From the NCBI GenBank assembly GCA_010909165.1, contig VJWM01000068.1, forward strand, positions 1,178,001-1,242,000: 64,000 bases of DNA. The letters run 5' to 3'. Each line of letters opens with the position of its first letter. The first letter of the stretch is position 1. Made by a program: the position numbers and the translations under genes. The notes beneath the pieces are model-generated. The model saw only the letters and a list, made by a program, of their open reading frames with translations. It was not told the DNA's origin and did not search any database. The stretch comes from Anthoceros angustus. Its lineage: Eukaryota; Streptophyta; Anthocerotopsida; Anthocerotales; Anthocerotaceae. Shown piece by piece: positions 12,400 through 21,571 of the stretch.

Positions 12400-13084
12400 T
12401 GTTCTTGTCAAGGCTGCTAATCCTGTACATATTGTGGGATCTAAGCTTATCCAGTCTTGCTCAGTCTGTCTGTCAGAAAGGGCTTGGCTGAACAAGGATT
12501 TGTACCTTGACGTCCAGTCAGAACACGATCAGCTAGGGCAAGTGATGTTCTATACTGTTAAAAGGAGGGCTGGTTATTTGGGGCTCCCGGTCAATTTTCA
12601 GCCCCGGGGTGCAGATGCAGAACAGTTGCATTGAGCACAGCCTTGGAGATTCTGTCAAGTCGATCACCTGTGCTGCATTTGCGGCCCTTGCCAAGAAGTT
12701 GGGAGTATGTTTAGATGTTGCGTTTCTGCCAATTTGTAGAGTCGGTTCAGAACTTTCGAACTTCAGATCGTCATGCACGTTGTAACAATGGATGTAGTTT
12801 TTGTATGGTCATTGTAACTTGATTATAACCCGATCAGTGCCAAGGGTTGTCGTCTTCCATTTCCATTTGCGGAGTCTCTCGCGTCGTTACTTGGCTTTCC
12901 TGTGTTCCGGTTCGACAGTTCTTTGTCAAGGACTTTGTAGCGAAAAGCTCTCTCTCCAAGGACAATTATGTTTTATTGAGGGAAAACGATCGGGAAAAAT
13001 CCATGGAGTAGGGATAACGAAGGTGGACCCGGGGGTTCAAGGTGAAAAGGAGCGACTAAGCTCCTAACCTAAAGTTACGTACTG
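12400..13084. other. 3' flank of the receptor kinase
   Basis: Probably 3' untranslated sequence at first; no clear polyadenylation signal was picked. At about 12926 lies a single diverged copy of the 29 bp unit that is tandemly repeated at 13611-13812 (TCAAGGACT..GTAGCG.AAAG). From 13040 the sequence resembles 14035 onward, the first sign of the diverged duplication described below. Confidence 0.5.
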
Positions 13085-13294
13085 CTCCTAGAACATCATA
13101 TGCAAGAATAAATGGCTCCTAGAACATCATATGCAAGAATAAATGGCTTGCAAATTACGGAGAAAGAGGAACATCATATGCAAGTATAAATGGCTTGCAA
13201 ATTACGGAGAAAGAGGAACATCATATGCAAGAATAAATGGCTCCTAGAACATCATATGCAAGAATAAATGGCTTGCAAATTACGGAGAAAGAGG
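13085..13294. repeat. Tandem array of alternating 31 and 47 bp units
   Basis: Units share the core AACATCATATGCAAG.ATAAATGG. They come in a 31 bp form beginning CTCCTAGAAC and a 47 bp form beginning CTTGCAAATTACGGAG. The order is 31, 31, 47, 47, 31, then a partial 47. The alternation suggests higher-order duplication of a mixed pair. Confidence 0.9.
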
Positions 13295-13302
13295 AAGAAG
13301 GG

Positions 13303-13614
13303 TCACCTGCCATCATCGCCTTTTGAACGATTGCCATCCAGAGGGCCCTTTGAAGGCAATGAAGACTCTCTATCTGAATGTGAAATAAGAAAAGGACCAC
13401 CCCGGGCCATGCCTACGGGTGTGGTAGGATGTAAGAGAAATTTATCGAAGTCACCAGCCATTGCCCCATACGTTTCGAGTGCGAGCGGAATAAAGAAGTG
13501 ACCCGCTTGCATCTCGCTATACTTTCTGACCTTGAGAGCCACAGCACTGGCGGCAGCCCAACCAAGGCTGTTAGTGATAACATGAGCGGACATGTGTCTC
13601 GAGCAAGGTCTCAA
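13303..13614 (-). pseudogene. Retroelement-like C-terminal fragment, copy 2
   Basis: A 103-codon minus-strand frame. Its block FFIPLALETYGAM..DFDKFLL resembles LFTLLALETYEML..AFDKFIM at 14121-14582, so the two are duplicates. The F-PLA-E-G pattern is the type seen at the C-terminal end of LINE-like reverse-transcriptase proteins. With no reverse-transcriptase core visible, the assignment is tentative. The frame ends next to the tandem array at 13085-13294. Confidence 0.35.
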
Positions 13615-13812
13615 GGACTGGTAGCGTAAAGGTTCTCTCTCAAGGACTGGTAGCGTAAAGGTTCTCTCTCAAGGATTGGTAACGTAAAGTTCTCTCTCAA
13701 GGACTGGTAGCGTAAAGGTTCGCTCTCAAAGACTGATAGCGTAAAGGTTCTCTCTCAAGGACTGGTAGCGTAAAGGTTCTCTCTCAAGGACAGGTAGCGT
13801 AAAGGTTTTCTT
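13611..13812. repeat. 29 bp tandem repeat, seven copies
   Basis: Seven head-to-tail units start at 13611, 13640, 13669, 13697, 13726, 13755 and 13784. The consensus begins TCAAGGACTGGTAGCGTAAA and continues GGTTCTCTC. Copies differ at single positions, and one is a base short. There are no spacers. Confidence 0.95.
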
Positions 13813-14120
13813 GTCGATGAGTGTTGGAAAGCACGCCTGATTTCGAGAATCCTCGCTTCAAAAGCTTTAAAGGCATGATAATGTAGTCCATCTACGTACT
13901 ATACTTATAGGGTCACCTACATCAAGCTCAAACACACCCTACACACTAAACCCTTTTCTTGTAATAGTCTTCAAGTTTTTATAAGGAATGAAGAGATGAG
14001 TGAACTCATCTACTAAAGGAGGTCAAAGGTCACAATAAAGAGGGAGCAACTAAGTTTCGTGTCTTAAGTCACATAGAGCACCTATAGTGTCATAACTAGG
14101 GAAATTGAATGGCCTACATA

Positions 14121-14871
14121 TTACTGAACTAGTCGAGGATGCATCTCCAACAATGGCTGTTGTCCATAAGATAGCCCCTGCAAGTGGCTCTTTGGGGAGC
14201 AATGGACACCTGCTGCCGCAAAGAGAGGTAGCCCCATGCTATATCTCCTTGCATGGCATTCTTTGGCACAAGACATAATAAATTTATCAAAGGCTTTAGC
14301 CAACATCTCATACGTCTCTAAGGCAAGCAGAGTGAAGAGGTGGCCGACCTGCATTCCTTTATACTTTGTAACATTAGAAGTCACCACTCCTACTATCGCC
14401 CAACCTGGACAATTTAAAATAGTCTGTTCAAAGGTAGATTCTCGTGTACGGTCAGTAACCACCATGTTTGCCACCGAGACTTGGTCATCCTGGATGAGGT
14501 CCAAGTGGGCTTTGACCGTCTGACCTACGTGTAAAGCATACCAACACTCCCTCCAAGCCATATAACCACTTTCACGAGTCATTGCAAATATACATTACGA
14601 ATGGCATCATGGATGACAACATGTCAACCGCTAATATTGGGACAACGAGTGCAATGCGTCCCAGATGCATCCAAGGCAAAGCCACATTTGTAGGTAAGAA
14701 GTGAGGAAGCCAATGATTGAACCAGGCCCTGATGGAGGTGCATCGCTGTAATGAAGGTTGTAAGTACGATGTGAAATCTTTGTAGCCAAGTTCCTCCACC
14801 CTTCTTAGAACAGCAGCGGAGACAGGCTCTTGTGGGCCTTGGAATGGACCAAAGGAGACTGAAGGGTCCAA
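14121..14871 (-). pseudogene. Retroelement-like coding fragment, copy 1
   Basis: Two overlapping minus-strand frames, 14871-14572 (99 codons) and 14582-14121 (153 codons), look like one broken coding region. The second contains VVTDRTRESTFEQ, then KYKGMQVGHLFTLLALETYE and AFDKFIM. Its paralogue is at 13303-13614. The order (a D-T-R patch, a basic helix, then F-PLA-E-Y) fits the C-terminal region of LINE-type polyproteins. No polymerase motif is present. It could instead be an unrelated gene fragment. The frame break near 14575 and missing domains argue against function. Confidence 0.35.
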
Positions 14872-15325
14872 AAGGATAGGCTGGAAACCTGACCGAGTTG
14901 TTTATCGAGCAAGGATGCCTGAAACCTCATGAAACCGTCGCGTTATTGATAACATGTCCTTAGCTTACGTGAGGGGCAATTGAAGAGGGAGGGTTCCCTA
15001 TGCAACTCCTAATGCAAAGTCCTCCATAAAGGACTTATCGTGAAGCAAGGTAATTTATTGTATTTATGATAAATTTAGTAAAAATGATTGAGAAAAATAG
15101 AGGTATGGAAAAAACTATAGAGAAAGATTTTTTTTCTAAGAACTAAATTTTATAAATATCCTTTAACCAAGATTAAAATAAATTGAAAATATATGATATA
15201 GTATAAATTATGTCATTAACTGATTGTTATTAAATAAAATAAATAAAAAGGTAAATAAATACAACTATTGATTTCTGAAAAGAAAAAGATTATAAGTAAA
15301 GATTCTGTGTGTGAGGATTCTTTTT
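14872..15325. other. AT-rich stretch without a recognised gene
   Basis: Mostly A and T from 15050 to 15320, with short A-runs and T-runs. I see no coding region or terminal repeats. Confidence 0.6.
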
Positions 15326-15412
15326 AGATTGTGACACACAAGCTTTTCTTTTTTAGGTTGTGACACACAAGGTTTTCTTTTTTAGGTTGTGACACACAAG
15401 GTTTTCTTTTTT
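15326..15412. repeat. 29 bp tandem repeat, three copies
   Basis: Units start at 15326, 15355 and 15384, each AGGTTGTGACACACAAGG followed by a T-rich tail; the first has two substitutions. The sequence is unrelated to the other 29 bp array. The copies abut directly. Confidence 0.95.
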
Positions 15413-15483
15413 AGGGCTGTCCGAACATGGGCCTTTGCACATCCATCTTGCATGACCCCATCTGCCCATCAGTTTGAAACGGT

Positions 15484-16345
15484 TACCAGGCCTTTGTGGC
15501 ATATAGCCTGCAGCAGCCATCCGGGCCTCGCACGACTCGCTTTCGCAGCCATCCAGGCCTTTGTGGCACATAGCCTGCAGCAGCCATCCAGGCCTCGCGC
15601 GATCGGCTTTCGCACCATCTAGGCCTCGCGCCACTGGCCGCAATCATCGCCTCGCGCTGATCGGCTTTCGCAGTATCCGGCCTCGCGTGATCGGCTTCAG
15701 CCATCCGCCTAGAGGATCGGCTGCAGCCATCCGCGCCGCTACGATCGCTTCGCAACCATCCGCCTCGCGATCGGCTTTCGCAGCCATCCAGCCTCGCGCT
15801 GATCGGCTTTCATCGCCATCCGGCCTCGCGCGACTGGCTTTCGCAGCCATCCGGCCTCGCGATTGGCTTTGCAGCCATCCGGCCTCGTGCGACTGGCTTT
15901 CGCAACCATCCAGGCGTTTGTGGCAGATAGCCTGGAGGAAGAAGAAGAAGAAGAATTTTATTTAGGAGCCATCCAGGCCTCGCGCGACTGGCTTTCGCAG
16001 CCATCCGGGCCTCGCGCGACTGGCTTTCGCAGCCATCCAGCGCTTGTGGCGAGTAGCCCGGAGGAGTTATCCGTGCCTCACGCCGCGGGCTTTCGCACCA
16101 TCTAGGCGTCGTGGCGTATAGCCTGGAGGAGCCATCCAGGCCTCGCGCGATTGGCTTTCGCAGCCATCCGTGCCTTTGTGGCGAGTAGCCCGGAGGAGCC
16201 ATCCGTGTTCACATGATTGGCTGCAGCCATCCAGGCCTCGTGCGATTGCCTTTGGCAGCCATCTAGGCCTCGCGCGATTGGCTTTTGCAGCCATCCAGGC
16301 CTCGCGCGATTGCCTTTGGCAACCATACAGGCCTCGAGCGACTGC
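15484..16345. repeat. GC-rich minisatellite, array A
   Basis: A degenerate array of units of about 30-35 bp built on CAGCCATCCAGGCCTCGCGC followed by GATTGGCTTTCG. A second unit type has GGCCTTTGTGGC followed by TAGCC(C/T)GGAGGAG. A GAAGAAGAAG run with ATTTTATTTAGGAG interrupts it at 15938-15969. Unit length is not a multiple of three, so open frames through the array are by-products of composition. Confidence 0.9.
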
Positions 16346-16350
16346 AAAGC

Positions 16351-16905
16351 TACATTGCTTCACGGATGGACACTTCAAGACAGGATTACTTCACAGTTGC
16401 AAACTTTACATTCGACCCATAACAAAGCCACTACTGGGCTCATGCCTCAAAAGGACAGAACTAAGAATTCCACATTGTCAGTGCTCCCATCTCATGGTGG
16501 GAGCGCACAAAACACTTCTTTACATCCTACACCCTTAATCAGGCAACATTGGTGGAGGTGGGGACTGCCTTGGCTTTTGCACTCAATTGCCGGCTCAATG
16601 CGACCCGCTATGACATCGTGGTAACGGAGCCGGCACCGTGCTTTGGAGACGAGTGGATTCCTCCGGCGCGTGGCATGCAGCAAAATTCTCTGCGGGAGGA
16701 CATCCAAAGCGAGTTGCGTTGGTTGAAGTGGAGCCAGCACGGTTGGAGGATGCTGCAACGGACCGTGGGCCCAAGGTCGGAGCAGAAGATCGACGCGTGG
16801 GCCGGGCCGGAGAGTGCCTCGCCTCAAAAGTGCGCGCCCGGCCAGGTAGAGGAGAGTGTTGGCAATCCTGAAGAAGGCGATGGACAAGGAGTGGTGTGTT
16901 GGCTT
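16351..16905. repeat. 555 bp module, copy 1
   Basis: Starts TACATTGCTTCACGGATGG and ends ...GTGGTGTGTTGGCTT. It is nearly identical to 17446-18003, shifted by 1095 bases. A plus-strand frame (LNCRLNATRYDI, CFGDEWIPPARGMQQN, QVEESVGNPEEGDGQG) is open in both copies with few changes. I do not recognise it. It may be a fragment of a transposon-carried gene. Confidence 0.85.
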
Positions 16906-17440
16906 TTCATGACCATCCGGCCTCGGCCAGCTTTAGCCATCCGGCCTCAAGGGGTTTTCGCAGCCATCCGGCTCGCGATCGGGCTTCGCAACCATCCAGC
17001 GCGTTTATGGCGTATAGCCCGGAAGAAGAAGAAGAAGAAGAATTTTATTTAGGAGCCATCCGGGCCTACATGCCGGTAGCTTTCCATGCCATCCGGCCTC
17101 GCGATCGGGCTTCGCCAGCCATCCGGCGTTTGTGGCGAAGCTGGAGGAGCCATCCGCCTCGCGCCATCCGCCTCGCGCGATTGCCTTTGGCACCATCTAG
17201 GCGTTCGTGGCGAGTAGCCCGGAGGAGCCATCCAGCCTCGCGCTGATCGGCTTTGCAGCCATCCAGGCCTTTGTGGCGAGTAGCCCGGAGGAGCCATCCG
17301 TGCCTCGCGATTGCCTTTGGCGACCATCCGTGCCTCGTGCGATTGCCTTTGGCAACCATCTAGGCCTCGAGCGATTGGCTTTTGCAGCCATCCAGGCCTC
17401 GCGCGAGTGCCTTTGGCAACCATACAGCCTCGAGCGGTTG
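16906..17440. repeat. GC-rich minisatellite, array B
   Basis: Same unit family as array A, including a second copy of the GAAGAAGAAG/ATTTTATTTAGGAG interruption at 17023-17054. Together with the following module it forms a tandem duplicate of array A plus module 1, with a period of about 1.09 kb. Confidence 0.9.
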
Positions 17441-17445
17441 CTCGC

Positions 17446-18003
17446 TACATTGCTTCACGGATGGACACTTCAAGACAGGATTACTTCACAGTTGCAAACT
17501 TTACATTCGACCCATAACAAAGCCATCTCACGGGCTCATGCCTCAAAGCGAGGCCCAAGAATTCCACATTGTCAGTGCTCCCATCTCATGGTGGGAGCGC
17601 ACAAAACACTTCTTTACATCCTACACCCCGTGAATTGTGCAACATTGGTGGAGGTGGGGACTCCGTCTTTGGCTTTGCAGCTCAATTGCCGGCTCAATGC
17701 GACCCGCTATGACATCAGGGTAACGGAGCTGGCACCGTGCTTTGGAGACGAGTGGATTCCTCCGGCGCGTGGCATGCAGCAAAATTCTCTGCGGGAGGAC
17801 ATCCAAAGCGAGTTGCGTTGGTTGAAGTGGAGCCAGCACGGTTGGAGGATGCTGCAACGGACCGTGGGCCCAAGGTCGGAGCAGAAGATCGACGCGTGGG
17901 CCGGGCCGGAGAGTGCCTCGCCTCAAAAGTGCGCGCCCGGCCAGGTAGAGGAGAGTGTTGGCAATCCTGAAGAAGGCGATGGACAAGGAGTGGTGTGTTG
18001 GCT
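17446..18003. repeat. 555 bp module, copy 2
   Basis: Duplicate of 16351-16905. Differences are a few substitutions and short indels; the plus-strand frame from NCRLNATRYDI to EEGDGQG stays open. Sequence after 18003 differs from that after copy 1, so 18003 marks the duplication edge. Confidence 0.85.
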
Positions 18004-18059
18004 TTGCGCACCACCTCCCTTTCGTCTACAACTAGTGCCATCACTTTATTGCATATGCT

Positions 18060-18360
18060 AACTTTCGCATTAATGATGAAGGCATCTTTCATGTATTGGA
18101 GGCGTGTGACTTAATCGTTAAGTGCTGCCACTCTATTGGGAGCAGGATAGGCTATGCCCTCGTTGTTGGGGATGTGAACGCGCTCCAAGCCCTTCCAGCA
18201 ATAGTGGCCCACTCTGAACAGAATGTTCTGGAAGGTGATGTTTGGAGCGCGTTTGTTTATGTTTTTGTTTTTGTTTACTCCAACAGATCTAGCTATCCCC
18301 TTGGAAGTGTCTGTGCGCCGAGGCCTGTCAACCTCCGACTTCTTGTTTGGCTAGCGTAGG
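18060..18360 (+). pseudogene. Fragment related to the CACTA accessory gene
   Basis: The plus strand encodes IFHVLEACDLIVKCCHSIGS followed by RIGYALVVGDVNAL. This aligns by eye with FEVLRACNAIVRTCHCIGS and RKGSAVVAGKTYAF at 54410-54515 inside the inner CACTA element. The two elements therefore carried a related second protein. The reading frame here ends in low-complexity valine and phenylalanine codons and looks decayed. The function of the family is unknown to me. Confidence 0.5.
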
Positions 18361-18659
18361 CACATGGCTCTTACCAGATACATGTAGGCGTTGTGCTGGG
18401 ATGGCAAATCACTGCCATATGCAAACATTGTCTGCCCTTGGTCCGGGGTTGAGGCAAGTCTGGTTTTTTTGGCTGGCCCATTTTTTTGTCAATGAACTCC
18501 ACCGAAAGGTGCTTATCGCGTGCACCTTTTTCAAACCGCCCCTTGTGCGGGCCCTTTACACAGCCGTAAAACAGGCCCCATAATAGCAGGCATTAAGTCA
18601 TATGGACCATGAAGCCTGCGGTGGCATGTGTGGGCGAGCCTACAACCGCCCGGTGTCAT

Positions 18660-19105
18660 GTAAAATCAATAGGTATCTCCCTCCTTTTCTAATAGCCCAT
18701 CCCACCGCGAGGGGATAGGTGTGCATATGTACCACCCCATGCGCCCATCGCCGTTGTCAGGGTGTGCCAAAGCTTGTTGGACATGCCGCAGAAATGTGAA
18801 GGGCCCAGATTTGTGATCCCGTCGATACACTCGCCTTGTGTCCACAGCCGCAAAGCTTGTTGGACATGCCGCAGAAATGTGAAGGGCCCAGATTTGTGAT
18901 CCCGCCTGTATCGATACACTCGCCTTGTGTCCACAGCCGTAAAGCCATTGATGTCCGGGTGCATGGATACTGGGGTTGTGGATGTTTCGCAGGCAAACCA
19001 CTTGACGAGGAGGACGAATGCAGTGAAGTCCGCCCCCTCAAACGGAACATCTAAAATGTCCTCCACTTGCCCGTAAAAAGAAACCGGCTGGTCCTCCATG
19101 TCAAA
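18660..19105 (-). pseudogene. Outer CACTA transposase, 3' coding part (DUF4216-type)
   Basis: Minus-strand frame with DMEDQPVSFYGQVEDILDVPF, then FAVLLVKWF-like and VDTRRVYR..DHKSGPFTFL. It is the C-terminal domain of TNP2-type CACTA transposases (DUF4216 pattern). It continues the frame that stops at 55444: ...VFSTF there is followed by DMEDQ here once the AAA duplication is counted once. The gene was split by the insertion at 19106-55443. A tandem duplication at 18771-18938 has further damaged it. Confidence 0.8.
18771..18938. repeat. Tandem duplication of about 84 bp in transposase coding sequence
   Basis: The stretch from AAGCTTGTTGGACATGCC to the CTTGTGTCCACAGCCG block occurs twice head to tail. 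The second copy has six extra bases (CCTGTA). It repeats the VDTRRVYR..DHKSGPFTF block of the outer transposase. Confidence 0.9.
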
Positions 19106-19137
19106 CACTACTACAAAACATATGGCTTTTTAACGCA
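19106..19137 (+). repeat. Left terminal inverted repeat of inner CACTA element
   Basis: CACTACTACAAAACATATGG then CTTTTTAACGCA. Identical over 32 bases to the reverse complement of 55412-55443. Preceded by the AAA target duplication. Confidence 0.97.
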
Positions 19138-20326
19138 AAATATAATGTAACAATGACGCATAGTGGCCTGGAATCACGTGTGGTCCTTTTAGCCAAAGCG
19201 TTATAAAATACATTATAATGAACTCGATATTCCTTACTTTTAACGTGGCAACCTTACCGGTTGCCATAGAATGCCCGACGGGTGGTTATCCGCAATTTCC
19301 GGTGATGCCTATAACCGGGTATATGGTATGGTATAGGCCACGGATGGTCCCTGGGCCACCGTGGCCCCGTTGCAGGCCCCATAGCGGTTCGTGACGGCAC
19401 CGGTCCGCCACCCTGCCTCAGAATCTCGGTCACCGGGCGGACCCGTTTTCCTCTTCCGCTACCGGGCGGTTGAATTCAAAAAGCTGGCTTCTTGGTAAGA
19501 GCGTATTTGACTGTCCTGATTTGACCGTCCAACAACATAATGTCAGGCGGCTGTTCATTGGTGCGCAAACACACTCCATGATGGGCTTTGATTGGTGAAA
19601 TAGATCAGAAAATGGTGGATGTTCCCCGCATAAATTTATTGGCCTGACAATACCCTAGTTGGCTTTACACCGCGAAAACCATGCCCTTCACGCTTCAAGA
19701 CCCATCGATTGAATGTCCGACGATGCTTTCAACCGGATTTGAAATTTGAACGGGTTTCTACAAGCTCATTTATGCATTGATTAAACTATAATATTTGTTT
19801 AGGTAATCAGAATTAATAATTACATGAAATCGTGATTACGGTAAAACCGCACGCCCACACTAATCCACGCTCACTAGTTCTATGCATACCGAGAAAGCGA
19901 AATGGTGGCTCGCCTTCGACCTCTTCATGCGGCCCCGCCTCCTTCCCTCCCATCACGCTTGCGCCGACTTTGGTTACCTCCTTCCAAGCGAATGTGGTGC
20001 ATTGGCCCGCCCTCGGTCATTGACATCCCCTTCGTAAAGCGATTGACATGGATGGCGAGCGCAAGCGACTTTAAATTACGCTCAAGTTCTAACGAATGGA
20101 CAGAACAGAAGTGCTAGCATGTCGTCACTCCTTACTTCCTCCAGTCTTTCTCGCTGTATCGATGCCCCTCTACATTCAGGCAAGGGGGAATCAAGCATCG
20201 CACTCTGCACATGCCCCAAACTAGATATCAGATATGACTACCTCAAAAATACTAAGCTTCTCCACGACTTCATAGTGACACAGAAATTAAAACTACGCAT
20301 ATGATGGTCTGTACTCAACGCCATGC

Positions 20327-21571
20327 TCAATTGATTTTTTCGCCTCCCCAACCCCAAGCAAGATTGCCTACCTTTCCTCTCATCGCACTCCGTGTGATCC
20401 GCTTGTTAGGATCTGGTGGTGGAGGAGATGGAGTATGTCGTGTGTCCAACTCCCTCGCAGCACCTAGTTCGTCATCTGAATGGGAAGCCACTGTCTCCGA
20501 AGGCGCATCTGCAAGTCCAATGAGTAGACTCTGATGCATGAGCACATAGGCGAGCCAACGGATTGCATTAAACATGAAACGGTGATTGCTTACTTCCACA
20601 CCTTCCTTCGCTAGAGAGGCCTGGAAAGCTTCAATGTCTTCCATTCCATGCTCCACTGCCCACGCTTCTTCAACAGGTGTGGGCATCTTGTGGAACTTGT
20701 GGTAAAAAAACTTCTTGAAGTCCGTGGCCCCCCCTCGTCCATAGGGGTTGCACCCTGCACCTTCATACTTAGCCACCCGGGCCTCTGTCGCCTTCATTTG
20801 TTGTGCCCTTGGCCACTCACCGTTGTTTTGATCAAGCACCTGCACACCGAATTGAACAGCTCGCACCCACGCCTCTTTGGACACATTACCTGGGTGCAAA
20901 TGTTTTTCGTAATCACCACGTCTCCGCCGTCCATTGCAACTAACTTCACCGGCTAGGTAATGAATTTTGGTCCGAGACCGGGAGAATTGCTTGATGTGAA
21001 ATCTCGGTTAATAGCTGGAAAACTCTCGAATGATGTCAACGAGTTACATGCGCGGCCTGAATGTCTCCGACCATGGTTTCAGCAAAGTCATACGTGTGTG
21101 CACTAGCTCGAGACTGCGTTTAAAGCAGACGCCTTGCTCCATGATCAACTTCCCAAACATATCATCCCTAGCTACTTTACCAGGGCATGTCGCATCCTCA
21201 CTACACACCCGTCTCGCCTCCGCCAAAACCGTGGCCCTCCCATGCAATTTCACACAAGTCCTGAGCACATCTTCAAGGTGTGCACTCGTGAGGACCTGCC
21301 ACAGGGTGTGTGCACTCTCCCCCTCTGCCGCCTTCAGCCTGCCATTAGGGAGGAACGTTGCTTCCCACATGTGTTCAAATGTCCCGGGCTCAAACTCAGT
21401 GCCCATAGCTCCCTCCACGCTGACCAAACCATCCAACCTTGGTGTCGCCCGGCTGTCGTCGTCTCTGCGGCGTGTGCCTTGACCGCATGGACCGCAATCA
21501 TCGAGGTGCACCCGACCCTCCTCGGCTGATTCTCCACCCATGATAGGAGCCCTCCTCCGATCTCCACCCAC
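20327..21571 (-). pseudogene. Accessory coding region of inner CACTA element (unknown function)
   Basis: Two minus-strand frames in succession. The first, 21571-21044 (175 codons), contains FEHMWEATFLPNGRLK, HLEDVLRTCVKLHGRA and DDMFGKLIMEQGVC. The second, 20899-20327 (190 codons), contains VSKEAWVRAVQFGVQVLDQN, CNPYGRGGATDFKKFFYHKF and VEVSNHRFMFNAIRWLAYVL. They may be exons of one gene. The position beside the transposase suggests a TnpA-like second protein that binds element ends, but no domain was recognised. The 5' frame is duplicated in decayed form at 23039-23480. The amino acid pattern is protein-like, with charged helices and few low-complexity runs. Confidence 0.45.

Noticed and set aside
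13611-13812. 29 bp regular repeats resembling a CRISPR array
   Set aside because: Units abut with no spacers, copies vary, and the surrounding genes are plant nuclear genes. The same applies to 15326-15412.
17207-18061. 284-codon open frame on the plus strand
   Set aside because: Its first part runs through minisatellite DNA whose unit is not a multiple of three, so the length is a composition effect. Only the module part might be coding.
18523-18540. GCACCTTTTTCAAA as the missing left CACTA terminus
   Set aside because: It matches only part of the subterminal word and lacks the CACTA tip and a target duplication.
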